Notes under the pieces: generated by a model | Database searches by the model: none | What the model saw: only the letters and a program-made list of their open reading frames with translations | What the model was told of the DNA's origin: nothing | Shown: one piece after another, positions 13,003 through 26,000 of the stretch | Position numbering within the stretch: position 1 is the first letter of the stretch | Layout of the letters: each line of letters begins with the position of its first letter | Made by a program: the position numbers and the translations under genes | Source of the DNA: Prunella strophiata | Lineage: Eukaryota > Chordata > Aves > Passeriformes > Prunellidae | DNA: 64,000 bases | Assembly: GCA_036583965.1 (NCBI GenBank) | Contig: JAZBQD010000001.1 | Coordinates: 14,037,392-14,101,391, forward strand | Direction of reading: 5' to 3'

Positions 13003-13037
13003 AAAAAAAAAAAAAAAAGAAAAAGAAAAAAAAAAAA
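13003..13037. repeat. A-rich tract, pyrimidine tract on the gene strand
   Basis: About 35 bases of A broken by two G. On the minus strand this is a long T/C tract 38 bases upstream of the stalk-exon acceptor, and it may take part in branch and acceptor choice. Confidence 0.85.
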
Positions 13038-14097
13038 GGCAAAAAGCAGAACTGAGTTGTTTTTTATTGCTGTTATTATTATTATTACATTTTAAATGTG
13101 TATTTGTAGAAACTTCAATTTTATGCTGAAAAATGTGTCTTATTTTTGAACCTATCAGAAACATGGACAGAAAATCTGGGCTCACATAATTATTTGGTGC
13201 AGCCTTTTCTTTGTAATGTTTCCAGTAATTCTTGACAGAAGCTTTAGGACTTACCATAATCATTTTTGTTACCATCCAAAAGACTCAAAAATTTACTTTC
13301 AAGATTAAAAATACAGTTTGAATGTCATGTCCTAATTCAGGCAGGTGAAGTTACAGAGCAAACTAAAAACAGAGAACAGGATAAATATTTATTTCTACAG
13401 CTTGTTTTAGTAAAACTAATATGCCTATAACTACAAAATAGTTTAACTAAGGCAATCTTTTCCTTACCATTTTCAATCAAAATCTGCATAATTGGGTGAG
13501 GGAAACATGGTTAAACTAAAACTTTAGAATATAAAAGTTAAAAAGCTTATCACAGTTTCACAGGATTAAAGAGTGTGTTTATAGCAAGAGTAAATTGGTT
13601 GGAGTTTTTTTATAAACAAATAGAAAAACAGTTCTTAATCAGGTCTTTGGGGATTCAACAAGGATTTGGGGATTTCTTATTTCAAACTCTTTGTACAAGA
13701 AATCAAACAATTTCACTGGGGACTAATATGTGGAAGTTATTAACACTTCTTCTCAGTGCCATTCCTTGCCTTATAAAATAATTTACATGTAATTTTCTTC
13801 TGAAAAAGATATATTTTATTCTGATATTAGTTCTCAGAACTTCAAGATGCAAAGAGAAGAACTTGTAAAAAGCACCAGAATGAGCTGCATTAATGGAGAC
13901 AAAGTGGGAAGAGGGATATGATAAGTTTTCTTCTGTTTCCCTGAATAAACCAATATAAAAAGCAGTATTTCCTAAAATCACAGTAACTCTTTGTTTCCAC
14001 TGTTGCAAGAATGGTCACAGAAATACCTGCAATCCTAGTTTCCAAAGGAACAAGTGGCCTTTAAAATTAGTCTTCAATTATTTAATGCAATCATAAC

Positions 14098-14141
14098 TGA
14101 TGATCCTTATGAGTCCCTTCCAACTTGAGATATTCTATGAC
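14098..14141 (+). mobile_element. Very short CR1 3' tail, plus strand
   Basis: Only the last about 44 bases of a CR1 element remain: tgatccttatgagtccctt, then ccaacttgagatattctatg. This is the classic terminal piece in plus orientation. It directly abuts an oppositely oriented CR1 tail. Confidence 0.7.
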
Positions 14142-14225
14142 AGGATCACAGAATTGTTTGGGTTGAAGGAACTTTTCAAGGTCCTCCAGTCCAGCCCCGC
14201 TGCAATGAGCAACATCAACTAGCTG
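14142..14225 (-). mobile_element. CR1 3' tail, minus strand
   Basis: It reads as the reverse complement of a CR1 end: ggatcacagaattgtttggg, then ttgaaggaac and ctccagtccagcccc, then gcaatgagcaacatcaacta. The element is heavily 5'-truncated and lies in the same orientation as GFRA1. Together with the adjoining plus-strand tail it forms a tail-to-tail pair. Confidence 0.75.
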
Positions 14226-15929
14226 ATTGTTGTAAATGCCCCAAATAACAGGTTTATTTTCCATTTTGAAGGGGGAATATACTGAAAAACAGACCAGAAA
14301 GAAATTCCTAGTTTCTTCCTACTGTGGCAAAAGAAGCTTTTGTGTTATATAAAAGAAGTGGGAAGGATTTTAATGACATTTTTTCCAGGCAGTGGAAGGC
14401 TCACTGATGAAAATGAAAACTTTTAAAAATTTCTATTTGATGTAAAAGATAAAACTTTGTAGAAAATCCAGAAACACCTTTAATTTCTTCCTGAAGAAGA
14501 CATTATCTTGCAGCTAGGATGACATAATTTGTGTCACAGTAACCTCCAATGCCTTTGATTTGTCTTCATTAATGCTTTTGTACTGATGGCAAAAGAAAGG
14601 ACAAGGAATCGCTCTGTCTTTATGTTCTAAGAGGAACCTGCAGCACTCTAGAAATTAATACATTCACAAATGAATAAAATCTGAGGTACTGCAATAGATA
14701 TAAATGGCAACTGCCATTAGGCTTGAAAAAGCTCTGATGGCATATTGTTACATTTTACCCCTCATAAAGTTTGAACTCTTTTCTCTTTTTCTTTTGTTAA
14801 ATGATCTTGAGTAATTGATTCGTTCTTCCTAAGCTTAATAAATAGTATAACACAGAGCAACTCAGGTTTTTGTGAACAGCCCTCCCTGTGCCTTCACTGC
14901 AATGCTGCCTCTTGAGAAGCTACCAATGGGGATTTTCAGACCCTCCAGTGAAACACTGAGCCCTGCCCAGGCATCAGCTCAAGTCTATAGGGCTGGATGG
15001 GCCAGTCTGGATCACTGAGCTCATTTCCTCTTTTGGAGAAAAGCAACGACGTCTGCGTCTTTGCATGAGCTGATTAAATATGACTTTTAAAACCACTTTT
15101 ACCCTCAAAACTCCTGCTGGAACCCTACTTCTTAATTTTAGTCTGATGGTTAAAAATTTTACCACTTTTCAAAAATATATATGACCAACATCTTCCTTTT
15201 TGATCTTATGCCAACACTGTCCTGCAGGTGAAGTAATCCCTTCCCCTCCCTGGGCTTGCCCTGCTAATGCAATTTCAGAGGACAATCACGTATCCTTTCA
15301 ACTTCTGTTCTGCTAGGCTAGGGAAGCCAAGCTCTTTTGGTCTCTTCATTTATCTGAAATTAAAACTCTGATGCACACTCCACATCATCCAATTATGCTG
15401 CTCCAGGCAGACAGGAAATTTGAAAAGAGAACCTGCCAAAATCGACTCCACTGAGCCATTCTAAAATTTATAATAGTCCCTAATTTGGAAGTGAATCCGA
15501 CAGAAAAAAAAAAAAAAATCAATAATTTAACAGAATCTTTACAATAGTTACTATCTAGGCTTGTGTTAAAACCAGGCATCTCAGATCCAATATCCTAAAA
15601 AAAATGCAGTTGGCTGTAAATTGCGAGCACAATCCAATTTATACTTACTTATGGCAAATTCTTCATATCCTAAACTACATGTCTTTTTTATATGAAGTTC
15701 TTAAATTATACAGAAAGCCCTCAGGTGTTGCAATTGCATGGTAAAGATGCTGCCTGACTGTTAGCCTCCAAATATGACCTGTGATGCAAACATATTTCAG
15801 TACCATACAACTTTGGCTTGTGAATTTTTTTCCAAGAGCTTCTCACAGTTTGCAATCTTGGCCATAAACCACAGTATCAGGCAAATTTGCTCATTCTTTG
15901 AATTTTTACACCTACAACAGAACCACGCT

Positions 15930-15966
15930 CAACAAAGTGCGAAGCGATGGCCCCGACGTGTCGTAA
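15930..15966. other. CpG cluster beside the 16030 exon
   Basis: At least six CpG occur in under 40 bases (cacgctc, gtgcgaagcgatgg, ccccgacgtgtcgta), in an intron otherwise nearly free of CpG and about 65 bases from the CpG-rich exon. It may be an intronic regulatory or methylation-protected spot; function unknown. Confidence 0.55.
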
Positions 15967-16029
15967 GCAGTAAGGGAATTCCAGAAAACACCCTGCAACA
16001 CATTCAAAGACACCTAATTTTGTACTCAC

Positions 16030-16164
16030 TAAGGCATATGTTGTCCTGGAAGAAATTCAGGAACTTCTTGCACTCCTCCTCGTCGTTGCCACTGTTGCTG
16101 CAGTCACACCACGGGGCCACGCTGAGGCTGCTGGAGTCGATGTAGTTCGGTGTCATCACGGTGC
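16030..16164 (-). CDS. GFRA1: GFRA1 exon for the second part of cysteine-rich domain 3
   Basis: This 135-nt exon completes the split Gly codon and encodes TVMTPNYIDSSSLSVAPWC, then DCSNSGNDEEECKKFLNFF, then QDNICL, ending one base into Lys. The acceptor is gacag after a weak pyrimidine tract (ctcctctctggtgacag); the donor is gtgagt. Four cysteines, including the WCDC pair, complete domain 3. The GND-EEE-CKK acidic-to-basic stretch is slightly more charged than the human form I remember. The exon is unusually rich in CpG for this window (several in the SSSLSVAPW and GNDEE codons), and a second CpG cluster lies about 65 bp downstream in the next intron. The frame is intact. The closest alternative would be a GFRA2 exon, but the PNYID-SSS-LSVAPW order and the flanking exons fit GFRA1. 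Confidence 0.96.
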
Positions 16165-19100
16165 CTGTCACCAGAGAGGAGCACAGACAGCACTGTCACC
16201 AACCCTGGCACTGGAACATTCCTTCCACCCCAGGATGCCAATCAGCCCTTGGGAAGTCATGCCTTCGGGGCTGGGTTCACAGCACAGACCCACAGCAGGG
16301 CTCTGACTGCAGGTCTGACAGCTCCTGGCTCCCCTCAGCCTCTGCCACCCAGGCCTGTGCCGTGTTTCACACCCTCTGAGGTTTGAATGCAATCACTTTA
16401 GGGACTGTAACACGACTCACACACTGAAGACACATTTCTTCACTCCACAAAGGATTCCCACAGAGAGCTGCATCAGCAGAATTGACAGGTAAAAACCGTG
16501 GCAGAGGGAAGGATGGGTTAGGAGAAGGTGAGCTCCTCTTTGAAGGGCTTTGCTGCCAAATCAAACCCTCATGGACTGTGTCCTTAGAGCTGCACTTAAA
16601 AATCTCATTTTCATGTTGTGTTTTTTCTCATTTTAATTCTAGCAGCAAATAAATGGCTGAAATGGTACCCAGACCTGTGCTTCCTCCTTGAGTCTGCAGC
16701 CAGACTGGAAAATCATTTCTGAAATGCATGAGCAAGGAGAATGCTGGTCATGCTGAGGGGAGCCCTACCACATCTTGGAGCAGTGTCAGCCCCAGGGTGT
16801 TCATGAAGGACCTGCCACCAGGGTGATGAACAGAGCAAAACCTAGCATGCATGAAAAGGTTCAGCAGATTCTTTGCAGGTAATAAATTGTTATTAATCCT
16901 GCTGTTTCACTACTTCTTCAGTGCAGTGACTATTTCCTAAAAATTGTCAACAACTTTCCATCCAGAGGGTCATTCTAACTCTGTTACAAACTCTTGGGTA
17001 AATATTCTCCCATTTATATGCCAGCTCAAGGCAACCAAGAATGAAACCAAAGCAGGCATTTTGGGTCCTAAAAGATGTACAGCAAGTGTTCATCACTCAT
17101 CTGGATCAGGAAACTGTTGTATGATGAGCATTTGCTCAAGTCAGTAGTGTCACTGAATGCATTACCCCAGCAGGTCAGATATTTCAAACTTTCCTAAGGA
17201 TTGAGAAGTTCCAATCTTTTTTTTATTTGTCTGACCAAAACGGAAAAATTAAATAAGAAGGGGAAGGTATTCCAGACCTGAACGGCTGCCAGCTGCTTCA
17301 GGGAACATGTTCCTCACTTGGTGATTTGCAATTCTAGGACAGGTCATATATTGTGAGGAAATGTGATCACATCTCCTCAAAACTGACATCAAAGCAGTCA
17401 TTAAGAAGATGGAATAGATGAGGGACAAATGTTAGAGACCCAAAGTGTACACTGGGAAAGAAAATTTGGTCCATAGGTCCAGGGTCCAAGAGTCTGCAGG
17501 AGCAGACGGGAAAGGGCTGTCGAACATTAAGCTAAAAAAGGAAGATTAGAAATAACACAAATCACAGAGTGATGTCTAATAGCCTTTCAGTCAGCAGGCA
17601 GTGCTGGGAAATGAACAAATCAACATGCAAACTGCCTCATGTGTGACAAAGGACAACAGGCACCAGGGCTGGCCTGAGGAGGACAGTAATGGATGTGAAA
17701 ATGAATGTGGAAATCCAAAATTGTGAAATCCAAAATAGCATCTTTTCTCTTGTGTTGGGATGTTCTTAAATTTGACTATAATCCCATACCTTTGGCTTCC
17801 TGCAGCTTTTAACAGATAGCTGCACTAATAATTGCTTGAATTCTACATGAGATTGGTACATGAGTAAACAGCATGGTTCAAAATTCATTAAATGGAGATA
17901 GAGAATTTAGTAAAATAGGCAAATTTAATTTGCATTGTTAATGAAAACTGGACAGTAGATAAATAAGAAGAGGAATGATGTTAAATTAAAATGAAACACA
18001 TCAAAATGTCTCTCCCTCATCCATGTGGTGGTTCAGAACACTATTTCAGCCTTGCAACATGATCTGAAAAAAAAGTGTGAGAAAGCAAAAATCAAGAGGA
18101 TTTTGCAAATGGAAAGGAAATAGTAGGCTGAAAAAAAATTCTAATTAGCAAATGCTTAGTGAAGGGTTGAAAAAACAGAAAGGTACTGAGGAAATTAAAA
18201 AGGTCACTGAGGTAAGACTTTCTTATCACAAAGAGGTAATAAGGTAATTAAAATGGGTTAAGACAGGGGTTAAAAGTGTAACAGATACCAAGGTACAATT
18301 AGGGTTGATGAACACAGGAAAGACAGGACAAGGAAAGTGTGTACACAGCACACAAACTGTGCATCCAGCAAAAACAGAGTGGCTGAAAGAGCAGCTAGTA
18401 GAAAATCAGTCTGTCATTTAAACCTGGGGGCAGATGTGAACCCAAGCAGATTATATGCTTGGTTTCCTGGGGTGGATTTTCTTTTTTCCCTGCAATGTTT
18501 GTGCCTTTCCCTTCCCCCCTCTCCACTAGCAGGCATCTTGGAAATTCTGCTGATGGACACTAAGGGATCAGAGAAACCATGGTAAAGTAGGACATGCTTG
18601 GTTTTCTGAGCTCCAGGTACCAAACAGCTCTGGGATGGTCTCAAAAGGCAGCAGTGAGACCTCCACAGTTTAAACAAAAGCAGAGCTGGTCTGAACACAG
18701 CCCAGAGGTTCTCAAATTAGGGTGAATTAACAAGGAGATGGATGGTGAGCCTAGGAGAAGGGACAAGGGGCTGAAATTTCTTTGGCCCAAAGCAAGTCCA
18801 TCTTACTCACACCAACTCTCATGGAATTCCTGGGAATACCAGGGAATCAGATGGATTTTGCTTGAGATAAGGAAAAATGTGGCAGAAAGTGAATGCTAAA
18901 GCAGATCTTGAAGTCAGCACTTAGAGCAAAACTAAAAAAACTTAATTCATGTGGGAATGCAGAAATCCAGATGGCTAAGCCTGGCTGTAACCAAAGCACT
19001 GACTCAAACATGGCTATCCACAGTCTCCTTTTACATTATTTTTTTTTATATATTTTTTGGTACTTAAAAAAATATTAACTTATCCCTACATTATAACAAG

Positions 19101-21202
19101 GAGCCTAAAGCAATGAAACGAGGTTTTTCAACTTCCTGTGAAGTGTACACATCTTTAAAATTATATACATAACAGCCTGATGCAAACATTAAAGCAGCTT
19201 CTACAGACTGTTTTCCATTTTATTGATGAAGCACCTCATACAAAAGCTGTGACTGGCTCTATTTCCTTTTACAGTCATTAATTTTAGGTGGGATTCCACT
19301 AATTTCAGTGAAGTTAATTTATTTCCTCATCACTGTATTTGAAGGAAGACTTACATTCACTGTACCTTCCATAGAGAAGCCTCAGTTTCCTGAACAAACT
19401 CTGTGAAGGTACAATTTTTGTTACATTTAATGAAATGGCTGAACAAAATAAAATATTATTTTAATGAAGAATACTTCATCTTAATTAAATGGAGAACTTG
19501 AAGCTCCGATGAATGAAAGGATCTGAAGCAGCTTCTTACCCACAGTCTAACTCTTCTTCTTGTGTTTTAGAACTATTTGAAAGATTATACTGCTGATTTC
19601 TGCCTTACTCCACTTTCATTTCTGATTGATATCAGCAGCAAGAATTTACTGCTTCAGCACAAGAAACGTTTTGGTGATTTCTTGATTTAACAGAATTGCT
19701 ACTAAGAAGTAAAAACTCCTGTAACACCAGTCAGTTCCTCTTTTGCAAGTCTCCAGGGGGCAGCAGGAAGGAAGAAAAATGTTGATTTTTCCCTTTGAAA
19801 AGTAGATCTCCTTTTGATTTGAACTCCTTAGGGACCCATTCCATGTTTCTGATGTGAGTAACACAAGAACACCTCACGAGAGGGACTGGGTCATCCTTGG
19901 GGTTAAACTGCAAAATGAAACCAACAAAACTGCCAGCAAAATTCTCTAGGTCCAGCAAGAACTTGGCAGCTCTTACCCAGAAGTATCTGCTAGTAACAGT
20001 TACTCCTTGCCAGCAGCCAGACTTCTTAATCTCATTGACAAGATCAGATTTCAAGGCTATTCAATTCTCTGTTTCAGAGTCAAATGACAGTCTGTCATAA
20101 CTGCTCAGATGTTATAGCCTTTGCATGCTGTCTTAATCTCTTCAGTGGTAGAAGAATATCCTTTGAACCCATCACATCTCATTTTACCCATTGCCACATG
20201 GACTTACCTCACTTGTTAGCTGCTAGAGTAATAAGGATGGTAACAATAACCCACTGAGGTTAGCTTTCACCCATTTTTCAGCAAACCCAACCTATTCTAG
20301 AAATATTTTCATTTCTATCTTATCTCCAGAGACATTTATTTAACAGCAGGATCAGCTTCAGGGCCTCAGCTGGCACCTTCATGCCCAGCAGAAGGAGATA
20401 TTACTGCACTGCAGCAGGTGCAGGCTGTAAGCTTAAAAACATTTTATCTGGTGGCCTTTCAAATTTATTTGTTTCAGAGTTTTGACATTCACTTATTATT
20501 TACTGCCCAACTATGATATTTCTAAAACACATTCAGCTTCTTGACATGATCTCTGTCTTTCAGCAATCAAATACTGAGGGTGGCATGTGGAATCTGGCTT
20601 CCATAAAGGCATCCTTGTGCCTGTTGACACTCAGGAAGGTGACAACAAACAAAAATAACTACGTTGGGGAGGGAAGAGGATTTCAGATTTGGTCTCAGCT
20701 CATCTCACTGACAGGCATCTCTGAAAACACTGAGAGTGGACAGAAGGGTATCATGGAAAGAACAGCAGCTGAATTGATAGAAGGCTGGATTGATCTATTG
20801 TTTCATACCTCAGATTCAGGTACCTTTCTCTGAAGGTGTTTACCCAAACTTGTGATGACAGCTGCAATATCAACCAAGCTGCACTCCCACTTGTTAACTT
20901 CCCTACTCCTCAGTCCTGTCTACATTCAACCCTCTAAACAAGCTGTACTTTTTAACCTTGCATTTATTTCAAATTCAAGCACCTTTCTCTCCTTATCTTC
21001 CATCCTCAATTTTCTTGTAATGTACAAGCTCACCCCAAGAATCTCTCTAAGGAAAGCAGGGCCACTCCATGTAGGTGAAGAAATTGGCCTAACATCGTAT
21101 CATAGGAGATTATATTCCAGCTTTTATTTCACACAGGCCTTCCAAATGCAGTTTGGGTTTTTTTCCTCATGAGCAAGCCCCCACCCTTCCCTGCCCTCTT
21201 AC
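16165..21202 (-). other. GFRA1 intron (5038 bp, phase 1)
   Basis: Bounded by gtaaga at 21197-21202 and gacag at the 16165 side. The part next to the downstream exon (16165-16570) is fairly GC-rich, with overlapping short frames on both strands that I regard as chance. The rest is ordinary AT-rich intron. I recognised no repeat family, RNA gene or second coding region. Confidence 0.85.
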
Positions 21203-21312
21203 CAATGAGCCCAGAGTAAGCAAGCAGGCAGTCAGCATAGTTCTCCTTCAGACAGCCACTAACAGAGCGTGACTCGGGCTGGCAGTTTGTGAAGAAATCT
21301 GCAAGGCGAGAT
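21203..21312 (-). CDS. GFRA1: GFRA1 exon for the first part of cysteine-rich domain 3
   Basis: This 110-nt exon finishes the Arg codon of the previous exon and encodes SRLADFFTNCQPESRSV, then SGCLKENYADC, then LLAYSGLI, ending one base into a Gly codon. The acceptor is ttcctgttgcag and the donor gtaaga. The frame is kept on both sides (phase 2 in, phase 1 out). It contributes three cysteines to domain 3, the domain that packs on domain 2 and helps position the receptor for RET. The match to GFRA1 is almost exact. One visible difference from the human sequence as I remember it is Gly for Ser just before the second cysteine. It lies 16.5 kb downstream of the preceding exon and 5.0 kb upstream of the next. 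A chance match is ruled out by the frame and splice agreement. Confidence 0.96.
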
Positions 21313-22977
21313 CTGCAACAGGAAGAAAAATGTGTATCTTTAAAAATCAAGCCTGAAGGCACTCTTACCTTTTACACACTCTGTTTTTGGACAAGGCTTA
21401 ATATTCTTTCACTTAAATGCATATTGGACACATTTCAGCTATTGAGAGTCTCTTTCTAAGATGCATCTCTTTCCAGAATCTATTTTTGAAGTCGGAACTA
21501 AAAAGTGTAACAAAACAGTAAAAAGGAACAGAACAACAGGGAAATGCCTGCCCTTTACTAAAAGAAATGTTCTGCATTTTCATGCCAAGAAAAAAAGACA
21601 AAGACTGATTTTATCATATGAGGAGTCATTTTGCCTGGATCTGAACTCTAACTGAGTCTTTTATTCAGAGCAGTTTCTGCTTTTTTACTGATTACACAAA
21701 GCTGTATGTTTGTGCTCACAGAGCAAGCAAGACTCTTACTGCAAGACTGGAAGCAGGACCTGCTTTGGTGGTGTCCCACGTTTCCAGAGAGTGGGGTGAC
21801 CCCTGCTCTGGCCTGCAGCAGCAGCTGGGGCAGCAGGCAGGACCAGCTGGCACAGCCTCCTCACCCTCAGAGCCACAGAGATCTGTTTGTTCTTGTAAAA
21901 CTTGCATTTATCCCAACTCCAGAGTACTGACTCCAGGGCTCAGATGAAAGGAAAGTGTGCTCTGTTCTGCTGCTGAGTGGCCACTTTGTCCTCCCTCACC
22001 TCAGCCAGCCCATGGCCAAGGAGGGGAGAGCACTGATCACATGCAGGAGGTGCTTTAAGACCAGGAGTGAAGCTGTATTGTGATCAAGTGATCCCTACCA
22101 TGCTGGAAATTAAAAGGGCTAACAGACAGCATCTCTTCTGGTTATTTGTGGTTTAAAGGGCACATAATGCCCTCATTCAGGTCTGTAAAATGTGCAAGGC
22201 ATTGATGAGGTGGGTCAAGGTCACACATCCCACAGTCACTCCCCTGCCCATCTTAGCCTTATAATCTTGGAGTAGTGACTTTTGTTTGTTTACAGAGTGT
22301 TATTTACTCCTTCATCTATGAAAAAAAATATCATCTCCCTATTTCAATCTTCTCTTCTGTGAAATAGGTATAAAACATTCTTTTGCATCTGACAACCCAC
22401 AGTAATGTCTCAGAATAAGATGCTTAATCTTTGCAAAGCCCTCTCAAAATCAGAATAGTATAATCTATGAATTTTCATTACTGCTCCAGCATTATGCAGA
22501 TTTGCAATATAAATGCTCTTTTTCAGTTTTGCAACAACCCCACAAAAGTTAGCAGAAACAAGTGATTTGCAAGTGATTTACTTTATTTGTTTACATGCTC
22601 CAGAGACTAATTATCTTTGTTTGCTTTATTGTTTTACCTACCCCAGAATGGGACTGGATACACATCATTAATTGGCCTGAAAGTAACGATGGGCAAACAT
22701 CAAAAGGTTCAGAGGCTTAATTTGAGAAAGCATCCTATAAATAAACTCCATGCAACCTACACCTGAATTTATAAGAGCTGTTCTTATGGCCTTATTTTAG
22801 TTCCATCTCTTGCTAACTGTACTGACACCAGCAAATCCATGGTTGCCTTCAAGCCACAGTCAACCCCAAGCTTTCCACTCCCTCTCTTGCCTTATTTAAC
22901 CACTTAACCTTGAGATGGAAATCTGTACCCAGTTGCCTTTAATAGCCTTAAAAAGTCAACCTCTCTAGCAATCCTTC

Positions 22978-23024
22978 ATACATACACACATTCATATATA
23001 TGTATGTATGTATACATATATTTC
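22978..23024. repeat. Simple repeat of the CATA/TATG type
   Basis: Alternating pyrimidine-purine sequence built from cataca, atatatgtatgtatgtata and catatat words. The related tract at 32408-32455 has the same character. Confidence 0.8.
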
Positions 23025-26000
23025 TAAATTTACATAAAGGCCCTACTTAGCTGGTGAATAGACACTTTACCTACCAGGAGACAGGCTGAGAGGAAATGGG
23101 TCTCAAGGAATGGAAAGAGATAAATGAAGAAAATCTGGGAAAGGAAACCCTCTGTCACTGCAGTGATTCCTCTCCCAGTCAGTGATTAAGAAAGTGGCTC
23201 AAATCCAGCTTTTGGATCAATTGGGAACAAAGAGAGTTGACAGTTTCCAAGGATTTTTCTAATTCTACTAATACCTGGATGAAGTCAGGTTTAGAACAGA
23301 ATAGAGCCTATTACATCTATCTAGTGTGAAAAACCCCTGCCATGGTAGAAAGGGCAGGCCTTCTGCATATTCTGTATTCTTGTATTTCTAAAATAAAGTA
23401 GCTCTTCAGATGTAAATTTCATTATTTATGTGACCACAAATAAATCTTTTCGGCAATGGATTATACAATCAGCATTTTGATCATCCTGAAAACACTTCTT
23501 GCAATCATTTCATCATTCTTGAAATGTCCAGTCCTCCCTCAGGTTATTAGGTGCATTGATCCAGAGATCATTTAATACATTCCTCTTCTCTAAATGTTTT
23601 TAAGGACTGATAACCATGGAATAAACCCAGTCATTTACTACCCAGCCTGCTTAAAGAACTTATTTGTTGTAAACCCTAAAGGAGGCTAAAGATAGCTCTG
23701 CTGATCTCTTTTGCATACACCTTGATTTCCACGTGAATTTCTGAAGAATTTCTGTGGTCATAAAAAGTAATGATGTGACAACATTGCACATTTAAGTTTT
23801 CCTAAGTCAAATACAGTTCAGATAGCTCTGGTCTGAGCATTACTGGACATTATCACACAACCCTTCCCTAGACAGTCATCCAAACTTCACACAACCCAAG
23901 CTCTCACCCTCTCCTGAGCTGTTAACTACACCTGATACTTATGTGGATTCATCTGCACTGGAAATGAAGTTAAGGCCAAAAATAAAAGCACAGACCTCCA
24001 TCTGCCATAAAATACTCCAATACTTTCAGTGAAGATCTGCTGATTAACACTCACTGAAGATCTACCCCCCAACATTTCCAGCAGACTGGCAGTGATGAAA
24101 GTGTGCTCATCAGTGAACACCAAAACAGTGGTACTGCTATTTATCCAGAGAGAGAGACAAATTAGCCTAATGAGAACCATTAATCCTAAAGTATTGCACA
24201 TGAATATTAAGAACTGTTTGGGTAAAAGAGACAATCCTTTTAGGGATGCAGAATCAGAGCAAACTGATAATAGCTATCCTATTAAAAAATATGCACTGTG
24301 TTGAATTAGTGCTCCTTCAGCAGGAGGCAACTTGTAGGTGGCAATTTGAGGGTTTCTAACCCATGACTGAGCAGTTTTGTTACCCAGAGAACAAACAGAG
24401 CTTGCCATGTGTACCTTCAAGTGTGCAGTTTAACATGTGCAGTACACACAGATGTATCTCACTGCTGGAGAGAGACAGACAGGCAGTTTTATATTGTTCA
24501 TACCATGTAGCAGGACCACATCTAAAAGGAACTATTAATTTCTTTTTCTGTCACAAAATCCTTATTGTGCACAGCCACATTTATGATGTGCTCCCTTTTC
24601 CTTGCATAAATAAGGGGTACTGCTCAGAAATCTTCCTCCCAGGAAGAGGAAAAAACAGAAACAAAACAAAAAAAATCATCTCTTTGTAGGGCAAAAACCC
24701 CATAAATTAAATTTAGTCTTATCTTAGCCATGGAAAACTTGCAGATGTTCTGGAAAGCTTACTTTAAATATTTTGTATACCACTAGCTGGAAAAGTAAGA
24801 ATAATCCCATCAGCAAATTCAAAGAAAATCTGCTCAAACAACAAACAGCCTTTCTGAAAAGAAGAGAAAAAAATCCCAAACCTGCTATTCTCTAATGCTT
24901 TGTATTAGTACCAGTAAAATAATTTGTAACAGTTAAAAAGACAAAGGAAGCAAAGTTAATTTGCTCTCCTTCTGATAGTGGCTCTTCAAATACTCAGTTG
25001 GATAATTCAAAACTTTCACATTTGCTTACAAATAAGCTTTTCTAATAGCAGTATTGTATTGAATCTGCATATAATTTTTGAAGCAATTTAATTTTATATT
25101 AGCACAGCCCGTTGCATAGGCAACATTGATTAGGTTTTCACTACTTTTTGTTCTCAAGGTTCTGTAAAAGTTCTTTGATGTCCTGAAGTTATCTTTGATA
25201 TTAGTTCTCCCTCTTAAAGGTTGGTCAATTCAGCTTCAGCATTGGTACAATACTTAGAAGTATGATAAGGATTGTGAAGTTGCAGAAAATTTTTACAATT
25301 TTTAGTTTGGATCTGGTGCAGATTAATGACTTACCAGAAAGCAACACTCTGAACCAGATTCCTCCTCAACAAGCACCCACCTCACTGGGATGCCAGGCAT
25401 TGATTTCTCTTCTTTTTTCCTCCCTGACTGTATTGCTGGTACACAAGGGCTGAGCCCTGAGGAGGGACACCTCTCCCAGCCTTGCCTTGGCACTGGTGAT
25501 GTTCACACCAAGCAAGACACTGAACTCAGGTCTCCTGCTGGCTGCCCACACACAGGTTGTGATGTCCAAGTGAGTGGCTACAACCACTTGTCCTGTTAGG
25601 AATGCAGAGAGCGACGGCGCTCCTGTGCCACACCTCAGGGATGTCAGGGATGTGTGGACATGCTCACTGCCACCTCTCCTTGCATTGCTGCTTGTGTTTA
25701 GGCACCTATTTATAGCAGTAACATAAAGAGTAGGTAAATGCCAGAGCTGAGAGACTGAGGTGACTACACTAATTAGTCAGAGCTGCTCGAGCGTCTAGAC
25801 ACCATTTGGCAGTGCAGTCACGTAAGGGAAGTGCTGCATCAATATTCAAAACAGAAAAGAGGTATAAATCCCACACTGAAAAAAGCCAGACTAAGTCAAT
25901 GAATGTGTGTCATAGTGATAAATGGCACCATTACAGAAAAAAACAACAAGGCAAAATACTTGTTCTTCTTTCCTGGGGGTCAACTGCAGTGTCCTACTCT

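Larger units (their letters stand above)
12966..16029 (-). other. GFRA1 intron (3064 bp, phase 1)
   Basis: Bounded by gtgagt at 16024-16029 and ttattttcacag ending at 12966. Contents are a strong A-rich tract at 13003-13037 (a pyrimidine tract on the gene strand), a short ATT repeat near 13073-13087, two abutting CR1 tails at 14098-14225, a poly-A run at 15504-15518 and a CpG cluster at 15930-15965 close to the upstream exon. I see no other gene. Confidence 0.85.
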
